This document shows, one piece after another, positions 1-6,033 of a stretch of 6,033 bases of DNA (its first letter is position 1; each line of letters opens with the position of its first letter). Origin of the DNA: JAKLDO01 sp035354435 (GTDB lineage: Bacteria > UBP6 > UBA1177); contig DAOQAY010000160.1 in the NCBI GenBank assembly GCA_035354435.1, positions 1 to 6,033 of the forward strand, read 5' to 3'. A model generated the notes under the pieces. The model had not been told where the DNA came from and searched no databases. It saw nothing but the letters and a program-made list of their open reading frames with translations. The translations under genes and the position numbers were made by a program.

Positions 1-187
1 AAAGTTCAGTAACATCACTCTGACAGTGCCGAGAATGATCAGCCATGTTACTGATAACGGGTGGATTGGACCGGATCATCCTGAACATGCCACAAAGGAA
101 TGGGGTGACGAAATGCTCAATTCGTTCGCTGATTTCATGATTTCATTTCTGAACGAATTTGAAAAGGTGGAACTTAAGGAGATATAA
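1..187 (+). CDS. Probable creatininase-family amidohydrolase, C-terminal fragment (5' end outside window)
   Basis: An open frame enters from the left edge (first full codon at base 2) and ends at TAA 185-187, leaving the last 61 residues. The recognisable part is NGWIGPDHPEHATKEWGDEM. It resembles the C-terminal block of the creatininase/creatinine amidohydrolase family, where a G-x-I/V-G-x-P-x-x-A-T-x-x-x-G pattern precedes the last helix. Family members are cytoplasmic metal-dependent amidohydrolases acting on cyclic or linear amides (creatinine, formamides, some sugar-derived lactones). The metal-binding His/Asp/Glu residues lie upstream and are not visible, so substrate and activity cannot be judged. 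The stop is one base before the start of the M42 peptidase gene, whose ribosome site lies inside this reading frame, so the two are almost certainly co-transcribed. The family call rests on one short motif and could be wrong; that this is a real coding end is much surer. Confidence 0.62.
   Translation, partial: KFSNITLTVPRMISHVTDNGWIGPDHPEHATKEWGDEMLNSFADFMISFLNEFEKVELKEI
176..181 (+). promoter_or_regulatory. Ribosome binding site of the M42 peptidase gene
   Basis: AAGGAG lies 7 bases before ATG 189 and sits within the last codons of the preceding gene. It decides the start: an upstream in-frame TTG at 159 has no such site and would overlap the previous gene by 29 bases. Confidence 0.85.
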
Positions 188-188
188 G

Positions 189-1265
189 ATGAAAAAGAAC
201 AGCACTATCGAAATGATAAAGACTCTGAGTAATGCAAACGGAATATCAGGATTTGAAGATGAAGTGCTTGAAATTATCAGGCAGGAACTTCCGGATACAG
301 TCACTGTCACTGAAGATTCATTAAGAAATCTGTATGTTTACATGCAAAACACTAAAAAAGGAATGCCGGTTGTAATGCTTGACGCACATACCGATGAAGT
401 GGGTTTCATGGTAAAAGCAGTGAGACCTGACGGAATGCTCGAATTTATAATGATGGGCGGCTGGGTGGCCCACAATATTCCTGCTCATCCTGTCAGAGTA
501 AGAAACCGTGACGGGATCTACATTCCCGGAGTGATCGCAGCCAAACCGCCCCACTTTATGACTGAAGCCGAAAAGAAAACTCCGCCGGACATTTCGCAGA
601 TGGTGATAGATGTGGGAGCATCCAGCGCTGAAGAGATAAAAAACGATTACAGAATTGACATTGCCGCTCCTGTAGTGCCTGCTGTTGAATGCATTTATGA
701 TGAAAAGCACGGCATACTTACCGGAAAGGCGTTCGATGACAGGCTCGGATGCGCAGCTGCACTGTTTACTTTAAAGGAAGTTTATAAAAAGGCGTTGAAA
801 GTGAACGCTGTGTGGGCTTTTTCAGCTCAGGAAGAGGTAGGCACAAGAGGTGCGGCAGTCACAGCGAACAGGATAAAGCCCGACATAGCGATAGTTTTCG
901 AAGGCTGTCCCGCCGATGACACAGTAGTTCCTGCATATCAGGCCCAGACCGTCCTCAAAAAAGGTCCGATGCTCAGACACATTGATTCAAGGATGATAAC
1001 CAATCCCCGATTTCAGAAATATGCTCTGGAGATCGCGGAAAAATTCAATATTCCAGTTCAGACAGCGGTAAGATCGGCAGGTTCCACAGACGGCGCACCT
1101 ATTCATCTTTCAAACAATGGTGTTCCTGTTATAGTCATAGGAATTCCGGTAAGATATGCCCACTCACACTACGGAATATCGGCATATTCCGACTTTGAGA
1201 ACAGCGTAAAACTCGCTACAGCCATCCTCACAAATATCACAAAAGATATCATTACAGAATTCTGA
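189..1265 (+). CDS. M42-family metallo-aminopeptidase (TET-type / glutamyl-aminopeptidase-like)
   Basis: This is a complete 358-residue protein, the usual length for peptidase family M42. These are cytoplasmic dinuclear-metal aminopeptidases that often form dodecameric tetrahedral shells and trim N-terminal residues from short peptides. The expected ligands appear in order: His67 in DAHTDEVG (with Asp69 behind it), Asp183 in KAFDDRLG, the catalytic Glu215 and ligand Glu216 in SAQEEVGTRGA, Glu238 in VFEGCPADD and His325 in RYAHSHYG. The insert between His67 and Asp183 (about residues 78-165) corresponds to the dimerisation/PDZ-like domain of the family. No signal peptide or membrane segment is present. 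ATG 189 is chosen for its AAGGAG site. The gene follows the creatininase-like gene by one base, so the products probably share a catabolic task such as releasing amino acids from amides and peptides. The exact specificity (Glu/Asp, Leu or broad) is not readable. No terminator hairpin is visible after the stop. Confidence 0.93.
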   Translation: MKKNSTIEMIKTLSNANGISGFEDEVLEIIRQELPDTVTVTEDSLRNLYVYMQNTKKGMPVVMLDAHTDEVGFMVKAVRPDGMLEFIMMGGWVAHNIPAHPVRVRNRDGIYIPGVIAAKPPHFMTEAEKKTPPDISQMVIDVGASSAEEIKNDYRIDIAAPVVPAVECIYDEKHGILTGKAFDDRLGCAAALFTLKEVYKKALKVNAVWAFSAQEEVGTRGAAVTANRIKPDIAIVFEGCPADDTVVPAYQAQTVLKKGPMLRHIDSRMITNPRFQKYALEIAEKFNIPVQTAVRSAGSTDGAPIHLSNNGVPVIVIGIPVRYAHSHYGISAYSDFENSVKLATAILTNITKDIITEF

Positions 1266-1312
1266 ACAGAATATCCGTGACCTGCTCCTTGCAAAAACCA
1301 CTGATTATTCTT
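1266..1312. other. Short convergent gap without a visible terminator
   Basis: Only 47 bases separate the stop of the M42 peptidase gene from the stop of gpgS on the other strand. I see no GC-rich hairpin followed by a T-run on either strand, so the two operons may read into each other's 3' ends or depend on Rho. Confidence 0.6.
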
Positions 1313-2509
1313 TCATGAATAGATATCATAGGCCTCCACAAGATTCTTCGATACACCGTCGAAGGCCATGTCAACCCTTCTCCAGAGCGGAAGCATTGGT
1401 GAACCCAGAGGTTCTTTGCAGAAAAGTCTGAAGGAGTGATCTATAGATTCGGCAAACTGCTCCATTGTACAAAGTTCACTGTGGAGATCGAACTTTTCAA
1501 AACTGCTCATTTCCGTGAGCCCTTCATATATTGAAATATAACTTCTGGCATTTTTTACATAAGTGAGTTTCAAAGTTCTTATCATGTCTTTTGAAATGAT
1601 TATTCCTCTTGATGAAAGGACAGTAAAAAAAGTCCTTGCGATATCAGATGCCATTTTACTCAGTCCGACTTCCATCTCATCACCGATCTCCTGATGCTTG
1701 TGGTCATATCGGTCCGCAATCTCTATTTGAGAAATTCTGCTGACAGGAGTCGTTCTGAATATCTCAGACAACATTCCTATCTCTATTCCCCAGTCCGAAG
1801 GATATCTCAATTCACTCGCTACAGAAAGGAACATTGCACACTCCCCGGAAAGCGGATATCTGAAATCACCCATGAATTCAATGAAATCAATATTTCCGAG
1901 AATATCTTTCAGAGCCCTGACAAAAGGCAGATGAAAAAGTCTTACCACTCTTCCGTTCAGCTTGTTGGAAAATCTCGGATAATATGCTTTGGAAAACAGA
2001 TATTTCCTGTGGACTACAGGATAAAAAAGCCTCATGAGCATAGGTTTGTCGTAGGTCAGAATATCCGCATCGTGCAAAGCAACGACTGAAATTTCTTTTC
2101 GTGCAAGAACATAGCCCAAAGCACTCCAGACCGCCCTGCCCTTACCTCGAGGCCCCAGAGGAAGTCCGTTTTTATCGATCCCGCTTATTATTGACTGTAC
2201 TTCAGGAGCATCATTATACAAAAGGACGACCTTGTCTTTCAGAGGTTCAACCAGTTTTCTTGCATGCAGATATTCTCCGTGCTCAGCCCTGTCAAGACTT
2301 ATGTAGACCTTTTTAATAAAATCGGTTCTGGAAAGGACATCAATTATATGAGCCATCGCCGGAGATGCCATATCACGGTAAAGTGCCGGAATTATTACAC
2401 CCATCGGATTGTCAGCACTTTCAGTCTTCAGGACTTTTTCCATTTTATCCAGATCCTCAGACCGGAGCATCGAAAATGTCGGAACGATGTTCTGATAAAT
2501 GTCGCTCAT
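1313..2509 (-). CDS. gpgS: Glucosyl-3-phosphoglycerate synthase (GpgS, GT81-type)
   Basis: This 398-residue GT-A fold glycosyltransferase is expected to transfer glucose from an NDP-glucose to D-3-phosphoglycerate, giving glucosyl-3-phosphoglycerate (EC 2.4.1.266), the committed step to glucosylglycerate-type compatible solutes. Visible blocks: the opening strand GVIIPALYRD (37-46), the glycine loop GPRGKGRA (119-126), the metal-binding D-x-D as HDADI (Asp147, Asp149), PLSGE (219-223), DWGIEIGML (239-247) and DRYDHKHQ (266-273), whose histidines are candidates for the metal ligand. This order matches mycobacterial GpgS (DSD, PLSGE, GVEIGLL, then a late His). The length is nearer the longer archaeal and thermophile GpgS proteins than the roughly 320-residue mycobacterial ones; the extra part is a helical C-terminal region. 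No signal peptide or membrane helix is seen, so it should be cytoplasmic. It is the last gene of a three-gene operon and its ATG overlaps the phosphatase stop (ATGA). Mannosyl-3-phosphoglycerate synthase (GT55) is the alternative, but the motifs fit GpgS better. Confidence 0.85.
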   Translation of the reverse strand: MSDIYQNIVPTFSMLRSEDLDKMEKVLKTESADNPMGVIIPALYRDMASPAMAHIIDVLSRTDFIKKVYISLDRAEHGEYLHARKLVEPLKDKVVLLYNDAPEVQSIISGIDKNGLPLGPRGKGRAVWSALGYVLARKEISVVALHDADILTYDKPMLMRLFYPVVHRKYLFSKAYYPRFSNKLNGRVVRLFHLPFVRALKDILGNIDFIEFMGDFRYPLSGECAMFLSVASELRYPSDWGIEIGMLSEIFRTTPVSRISQIEIADRYDHKHQEIGDEMEVGLSKMASDIARTFFTVLSSRGIIISKDMIRTLKLTYVKNARSYISIYEGLTEMSSFEKFDLHSELCTMEQFAESIDHSFRLFCKEPLGSPMLPLWRRVDMAFDGVSKNLVEAYDIYS

Positions 2510-3294
2510 GTTTCCTCCTTAAAAAATGCATCTTTTAATATTTCAATAGTCCTGTGCCATCCTTCAACCGTCGGAATTACAGCAGGGGGAAATTTTGTCA
2601 TTAACGGTTTGATATTCCCCTTCTCATATATCACAAAAGGGTGTTCTACCGCTTCGAGCATGGATATATCGTTTTCACTGTTGCCGAATGCCAGTGTCGT
2701 TATCTGCTCTCCGCTGTATATTGATGCAATCTCGTCCTTTATCGCGGAAACCGCCTTCCCCTTCTCTGCCGACAGAGAAATCAGATGATGGAATCTGTCG
2801 CCTTTTACAATCTGACATTCTTCCTTCAAAGCGGCATGCCTTAAATCTTCAAGAGATATGCCCTCTCTGAAAGTGAATACCACACTGAAATTCCTTTCGA
2901 GCATTGCTTTAACATCCTGAAGTCCTGTGAGAGCTTTTAACATTTCGGGGGGCATTTCATCCGTACTTACAATATTATCACCGAAAATGGTCCTAAGATT
3001 ACTGAACTTTTTCTTCACATCACCTTCCATACCTCCAAGTCGTATAACTTTTCTGATATTTCCCAGTATAAGTTCAGTAAAGCTTCCGTTCTCAGCAGAA
3101 AAACCGTTTTTTATCCCTGTCTTTTCACATACCGCCCTCATTTCAGAAACAGTTTTGCTCGTCACAGGAATTACAAAATGCCCGTTTTCCTGCAAAAAAG
3201 CTATCACTTCAAGAGACCTTTGCGGACACTCATATGTCACAGGATCAAGCAGTGTACCGTCAAGATCTGTAAAAACTATCAGCCTGTTTTTCAT
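2506..3294 (-). CDS. HAD-IIB phosphatase of the mannosyl/glucosyl-3-phosphoglycerate phosphatase family (MggB/GpgP/MpgP-like)
   Basis: A 262-residue cytoplasmic HAD-superfamily phosphatase, close to the usual length of the mannosyl-3-phosphoglycerate phosphatase family. Motif I is FTDLDGTLLD with nucleophile Asp10 and acid/base Asp12. Motif II is the PVTSKT segment (43-48). Lys178 in SAEKGKAV is the motif III lysine. Motif IV is GNSENDISML (204-213) with Mg-binding acidic residues including Asp209. The C2B-type cap lies between motifs II and III. The SAENGS (66-71) and GDRFHHL (165-171) blocks are typical of this subfamily rather than of generic Cof-type phosphatases. It should remove the phosphate from a glycosyl-3-phosphoglycerate and release the final osmolyte. 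It lies between two glycosyltransferase genes with ATGA overlaps at both ends, so the three should be made together. Whether it prefers the monosaccharide (GpgP-like) or disaccharide (MggB-like) phosphoester cannot be decided from sequence; family members tend to be permissive. Confidence 0.88.
   Translation of the reverse strand: MKNRLIVFTDLDGTLLDPVTYECPQRSLEVIAFLQENGHFVIPVTSKTVSEMRAVCEKTGIKNGFSAENGSFTELILGNIRKVIRLGGMEGDVKKKFSNLRTIFGDNIVSTDEMPPEMLKALTGLQDVKAMLERNFSVVFTFREGISLEDLRHAALKEECQIVKGDRFHHLISLSAEKGKAVSAIKDEIASIYSGEQITTLAFGNSENDISMLEAVEHPFVIYEKGNIKPLMTKFPPAVIPTVEGWHRTIEILKDAFFKEET
2514..2520 (-). promoter_or_regulatory. Strong ribosome binding site of gpgS
   Basis: Read on the minus strand, AAGGAGG precedes the ATG (2509-2507) by 4 bases. 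It lies inside the end of the phosphatase gene, so gpgS can initiate independently as well as by coupling through the ATGA overlap. Confidence 0.8.
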
Positions 3295-4556
3295 CTGATA
3301 TACCCTCTTCTTTTTTTAGCATCATCCCACTTATTCATCAGAAATCCTTTCATAGATCTGAAAAGCACAGCCTGACTGTCAAAGAACTTTTCGGCTTCAT
3401 CATGATCTTTGTACTTAAGCTGTTTTATAAGAGATGCGACTCGGCAGTAATAAAGCGGTATCATCGTATCAAGCAGTTTAAACCTCTGGAGACGGGAAAG
3501 ATGAAAAGCGCACGCATAGCTGTAAACTATCCTCACCCATGTCTCATCTTTCAAAAGCACCTGATCGTTATCGGCACAGCTGAGACTGACAAGTTCATCA
3601 TAATCAGACCTTTCAAGTATTTTTTTCCATACACCTGAAAAATTGGTGAAACCTGTCTTGAAATATTCTATCAGCGCTTTTTCGTTTATTTTAAAAGCCG
3701 GAGCCTCCATTCCGACAAACTCTCCGGTAACTGGAACAGCAGTACTTCCGTGATTATTCTTCCAGAAATCTTCATACTCTTCAAGCATCGAAAAGATTGT
3801 TCCGACAACCTGCCTGAACATTGAGCTGAGATCGCAGGAAGGATCTTTCTCACCGTGTATCTTGGCTCCGAGCCTTGTCTGACAGAGCTTGAACCTTCCG
3901 GCAATGGCGTTGACCGTCATCCAGATATCAATACCGAATCTTGCCACATCAGTGTCCCATACATCCTTTGAAAGATAGAATGCTGCCAGTTTTTTCGATA
4001 CTGCAAAGTCACCGCCTATCGGCTGTCTGATGTCAGCTCCGAAAAGAGCTCTGGTCAAATTGTAGACTATCGTATTCGTTATCGTGCCGTCGAATTTGTA
4101 ACGGTTGTAATCAGGCGTGACGAAATCCGAACCTGCAATGACCGGCTCTGCCAGATTTCTTATCCACTCGGGAGTTATCGACCTGAGATCGGAATCAACA
4201 AATATAACAGTTCCGGCGTTCAGGAACACACCTATCTCCAGCACTTCCCTTATCGCAGAACCTTTTCCGGGAACGCCTCTGTATATTGAAGTAATCTTGG
4301 ATACCGAAGGATAATGAATTTCCGCCATTGAGGCCACTTCTCTAGTATCGTCTGTCGAACCTCCATCTGAAATGATTATAACCGATCTTTTTTCCGGAAA
4401 ATATCTGTTAAGGCCTTCGGCAGCCTGGAGCATTACTTTTTCAACAGTGCTCTGACTGAAATAACAGGGAATTCCTACAATTATATCGGCGTGACCGATA
4501 TCCTCGATAGATCTTCTTGTCGATTCTCTCACAGCTGACTGGAATTTTCTCTCCAT
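3291..4556 (-). CDS. GT-A glycosyltransferase, candidate mannosylglucosyl-3-phosphoglycerate synthase (MggA-like)
   Basis: A 421-residue inverting/retaining-unknown GT2-like enzyme and first gene of the osmolyte operon. Visible parts: opening strand IIVGIPCYF (25-33), nucleotide-binding SDGGSTDDT (63-71), GVPGKGSA (94-101), metal-binding DSD (121-123) followed by TPEWI, then QPIGGDFAVS (178-187), FGIDIWM (207-213) and a late His234 in AKIHGEKD. The C-terminal 150 residues look helical, as in mannosylglycerate synthase (GT78), which also carries a TPEWI-like PDWI and QPLGGE/WGID blocks. No signal peptide or membrane segment, so it is cytoplasmic and unlikely to act on cell-surface polymers. 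With GpgS and a phosphatase encoded directly behind it, the most economical role is adding a second sugar (mannose in the Petrotoga mobilis MggA precedent, possibly glucose) to glucosyl-3-phosphoglycerate. Alternatives are a one-step mannosyl/glucosylglycerate synthase or use of another acceptor. The fold and DxD are sure; donor and acceptor are inferred from context. Confidence 0.72.
   Translation of the reverse strand: MERKFQSAVRESTRRSIEDIGHADIIVGIPCYFSQSTVEKVMLQAAEGLNRYFPEKRSVIIISDGGSTDDTREVASMAEIHYPSVSKITSIYRGVPGKGSAIREVLEIGVFLNAGTVIFVDSDLRSITPEWIRNLAEPVIAGSDFVTPDYNRYKFDGTITNTIVYNLTRALFGADIRQPIGGDFAVSKKLAAFYLSKDVWDTDVARFGIDIWMTVNAIAGRFKLCQTRLGAKIHGEKDPSCDLSSMFRQVVGTIFSMLEEYEDFWKNNHGSTAVPVTGEFVGMEAPAFKINEKALIEYFKTGFTNFSGVWKKILERSDYDELVSLSCADNDQVLLKDETWVRIVYSYACAFHLSRLQRFKLLDTMIPLYYCRVASLIKQLKYKDHDEAEKFFDSQAVLFRSMKGFLMNKWDDAKKRRGYIR
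3303..3308 (-). promoter_or_regulatory. Ribosome binding site of the phosphatase gene (weaker)
   Basis: AGAGGG on the minus strand lies 8 bases before ATG 3294, within the last codons of the glycosyltransferase gene. It is a poorer match than the sites of the flanking genes, so translation probably relies more on coupling through the ATGA overlap. Confidence 0.55.
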
Positions 4557-4563
4557 AAGCGTT

Positions 4564-4569
4564 CTCCTT
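4564..4569 (-). promoter_or_regulatory. Ribosome binding site of the MggA-like glycosyltransferase
   Basis: AAGGAG on the minus strand, inside an A-rich stretch, 7 bases before ATG 4556. It supports this start as the beginning of the operon's first gene. Confidence 0.8.
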
Positions 4570-4698
4570 TTTTAATCTGTTCTCAACCTCGAAGTAATTC
4601 TTCCTGAAAAAAGTCAATAGTTTTCATTAACACCGCCTTTAAAATTAAAAACCGGCTAAATCAGAATCTTTTTTGTATTCAGCAAAAAAATTTTTTGT

Positions 4699-4717
4699 AA
4701 CCATTTAACAAATGGTT
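4699..4717. repeat. Perfect 8-bp inverted repeat, candidate operator
   Basis: AACCATTT at 4699-4706 and AAATGGTT at 4710-4717 are exact reverse complements around a 3-base centre (AAC). The repeat sits 5 bases downstream of the candidate minus-strand -10 box, spanning the expected start of transcription. That is a typical place for a repressor operator. It could also form a small hairpin at the 5' end of the mRNA. No regulator gene is in the window. Confidence 0.5.
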
Positions 4718-4721
4718 TTTC

Positions 4722-4750
4722 ATACTAACACACAAAAAACCTAAATTCAA
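4722..4750 (-). promoter_or_regulatory. Candidate promoter of the osmolyte operon
   Basis: On the minus strand TTGAAT (4750-4745) and TAGTAT (4727-4722) are separated by 17 bases, each matching the sigma70 consensus at 4 of 6 positions. Transcription would begin around 4714-4716, giving a leader of about 160 bases before ATG 4556. The spacer is T-rich. In such AT-rich DNA chance matches are common, so this is only plausible. Confidence 0.4.
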
Positions 4751-4815
4751 GCGGTTTTACGATTTTTATAAATTTTAAACAGTCCAGCCGGAATTCTATA
4801 TTACTTTCCTTGATC

Positions 4816-4843
4816 TTGACATGCTCTGTTTATGTTTTATTAT
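4816..4843 (+). promoter_or_regulatory. sigma70-type promoter of the lipoprotein gene
   Basis: TTGACA (4816-4821, exact consensus) and TATTAT (4838-4843, 5 of 6) are separated by 16 bases. The start of transcription would be near 4850, leaving a short leader of about 25 bases that holds the ribosome site GGAG (4864-4867), 7 bases before ATG 4875. This is the clearest promoter in the window and suggests appreciable constitutive expression. Confidence 0.7.
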
Positions 4844-4874
4844 CAGCCTGTGTGTTTTTATTTGGAGATATTCA

Positions 4875-6033
4875 ATGAAAAAAACCTTTATTCTTATGAT
4901 TCTCGTTATTCCGGCACTGTTCTTTTCCTGCACAAAAGATGAAGATACAATCCTCGATAATGAAAGCTTCCACGATGGAGAGGTATCCGCTGACAGCGAT
5001 ATATTGCCGGCTGACAGTGACACTGTGAAAAATGACAAGGAAAATCAGACTGACGATATTTCAGTACAGGATGATGACAGTGAAGAAACACCAGATGAAG
5101 GAAATCATTCTGTGACCTGTATCCCCGGAACCAGAGTCTGCAATCCTTCAGACAAATATTCAATTTACGAATGCAATGCGGAAGGTGACGGACTTAATGA
5201 AACTCCTGTCGAAACATGTGAAAACGGACTCGTGTGTTTTTTCGGAAAATGTGAATCGGAGGCTTGTGCGGCATCTGGAAGCAGTTATGAAGGATGCGAA
5301 TTCTACACAGCAAAACTCTACAACGGCAGAAAGTCGGAACCTGTGACAGAGCATGACAGCTTTTCTGTCGCGATCGCAAATACACATCCGTCTCTTACTG
5401 CAACAATAAAACTGCTTAAAACCCTTCCGGACGGAACAGAAGCTCCGGTCAGTGAATTCGCCTACTGCTACAAAACCGTTGAAAATGACATTTTTGGCAA
5501 TCCTTATGATGCGATGAAATGCGACAATAAAGATTCCGGCTTTGCCATCACCATTCCGCCAAAGGAAATAATACTTGTAACACCCAGAAAAGACGACAGA
5601 ATGCTTATCGGGACTTCGGCAAGCTTCCTGAGCTATCATATTCAGAGCGATGTTCCTGTAACGATATACCAGTTCAACCCTTTTGAGAATCTTTCATCAA
5701 ATGACGCATCTCTGCTCTTCCCGTCTAAAAAACTCGGAACAGATTACTATGTTTCAACTTATGAAGACCAGACTGGCGAAGGAAGCGACGGTCCGGGGTA
5801 TTTCACGGTTATTGGTGCAAATGATGTCGATGTTGAGCTTGAAATCGTTCCGACCGTCGAAATAAAGGGCGGCAACGGTATTCCGGCTTCTTCGCCAGGC
5901 ACACCTTTCAATGTCACAGTCAAAAAAGGTGAAGTATTGAATATTACGAGCGGAAATAATCTTGATGACCTTACCGGAACAAGAGTTCACTGCAAAGATC
6001 CGATTAAGAACTGTTCCCCTTTTGTAATTTTCG
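4875..6033 (+). CDS. Secreted lipoprotein with acidic linker, Cys-rich module and IgGFc-binding-type domain (3' end outside window)
   Basis: The frame stays open from ATG 4875 to the window end (386 codons, no stop). Residues 1-18 form a lipoprotein signal peptide (KK, hydrophobic core, then FFS) with Cys19 as lipidation site. The lipobox has Phe at -3 and -2, an off-consensus form. Residues 20-76 are a low-complexity linker with about 22 Asp/Glu, probably a flexible stalk. A compact module with Cys82, 89, 100, 115, 121, 126, 131 and 141 follows, with paired spacing (TCENGLVCFFGKC) suggesting disulfides outside the cytoplasm. From about residue 145 the sequence resembles the N-terminal domain of IgGFc-binding proteins: VPVTIYQFNPF (260-270) and SSNDASLLFP (274-283) followed by LGTDYYV are its signature. 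This family is common as surface or secreted lipoproteins in Myxococcota-like bacteria; ligand unknown, and the name does not imply antibody binding here. It is transcribed divergently from the osmolyte operon, so shared function is not implied. Confidence 0.85.
   Translation, partial: MKKTFILMILVIPALFFSCTKDEDTILDNESFHDGEVSADSDILPADSDTVKNDKENQTDDISVQDDDSEETPDEGNHSVTCIPGTRVCNPSDKYSIYECNAEGDGLNETPVETCENGLVCFFGKCESEACAASGSSYEGCEFYTAKLYNGRKSEPVTEHDSFSVAIANTHPSLTATIKLLKTLPDGTEAPVSEFAYCYKTVENDIFGNPYDAMKCDNKDSGFAITIPPKEIILVTPRKDDRMLIGTSASFLSYHIQSDVPVTIYQFNPFENLSSNDASLLFPSKKLGTDYYVSTYEDQTGEGSDGPGYFTVIGANDVDVELEIVPTVEIKGGNGIPASSPGTPFNVTVKKGEVLNITSGNNLDDLTGTRVHCKDPIKNCSPFVIF

Larger units (their letters stand above)
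4557..4874. other. Divergent AT-rich intergenic region (318 bases)
   Basis: Lies between the minus-strand osmolyte operon and the plus-strand lipoprotein gene. It contains no convincing gene. Contents: a good plus-strand promoter (4816-4843), a plausible minus-strand promoter (4722-4750), a perfect inverted repeat (4699-4717), an A7T6 tract (4684-4696) and ribosome sites at both ends. The roughly 140 bases from 4557 to 4698 would be the 5' leader of the osmolyte operon if the minus promoter is real; I recognise no known riboswitch in them. Confidence 0.8.

Noticed and set aside
159..188. Extension of the M42 peptidase to an in-frame TTG at 159
   Set aside because: It would overlap the previous gene, has no ribosome site and adds residues unlike the family N-terminus; ATG 189 has AAGGAG at ideal spacing.
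1694..2316. Plus-strand open frames opposite gpgS
   Set aside because: They lie antisense to a gene with clear family motifs, have no ribosome site and encode nothing recognisable.
4612..4617. TTGACT on the minus strand as a -35 box nearer to the glycosyltransferase start
   Set aside because: No acceptable -10 sequence occurs 16-18 bases downstream.
4699..4720. Inverted repeat plus T-run read as a Rho-independent terminator on the plus strand
   Set aside because: The stem is AT-rich, the T-run is short and no plus-strand gene lies upstream that would need a terminator there.
4979..5108. Repetitive GAT/GAC/GAA codons as a DNA repeat or CRISPR-like array
   Set aside because: They encode an irregular acidic low-complexity linker; there is no fixed repeat unit or spacer pattern.
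4796..5639. Minus-strand open frames across the promoter region and the lipoprotein gene
   Set aside because: They are antisense to a frame with a signal peptide, Cys spacing and domain signatures; their products are Cys/His/Arg-rich in the manner of chance frames.

Overview
The window is 6,033 bases of moderately AT-rich bacterial DNA with dense coding and good Shine-Dalgarno sites. It holds six protein genes, two of them cut by the window edges. No rRNA, tRNA, CRISPR array, insertion sequence or phage gene was seen. The best taxonomic hint is the right-hand gene: an acidic-linker lipoprotein with a small Cys-rich module and an IgGFc-binding-protein-type domain. I associate that architecture with Myxococcota/'Deltaproteobacteria'-like lineages. 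The low GC would suit an anaerobic or uncultured member. This is a weak inference.

Left part (1-1265, plus strand): the C-terminal 61 residues of a probable creatininase-family amidohydrolase are followed, after a single base, by a complete M42-family metallo-aminopeptidase with all expected metal ligands. The two look like an operon that hydrolyses amide or peptide bonds.

Centre (1313-4556, minus strand): a three-gene operon joined by two ATGA stop/start overlaps. In transcription order it encodes a GT-A glycosyltransferase (MggA-like), a HAD-IIB phosphatase of the mannosyl/glucosyl-3-phosphoglycerate phosphatase family, and a glucosyl-3-phosphoglycerate synthase (GpgS). One synthase plus one phosphatase would be enough for glucosylglycerate. 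A second, distantly related glycosyltransferase points to a disaccharide-glycerate osmolyte. The expected route is NDP-glucose + 3-phosphoglycerate -> glucosyl-3-phosphoglycerate -> hexosyl-glucosyl-3-phosphoglycerate -> hexosyl-glucosyl-glycerate, like the phosphorylating mannosylglucosylglycerate pathway described in Petrotoga mobilis. The identity of the second sugar cannot be read from the sequence.

Right part (4557-6033): a 318-base AT-rich divergent intergenic region. It carries a near-consensus sigma70-type promoter towards the lipoprotein gene. It also carries a plausible promoter towards the osmolyte operon, whose start would fall on a perfect 8-bp inverted repeat (an operator candidate). 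The lipoprotein gene runs off the window end after 386 codons.
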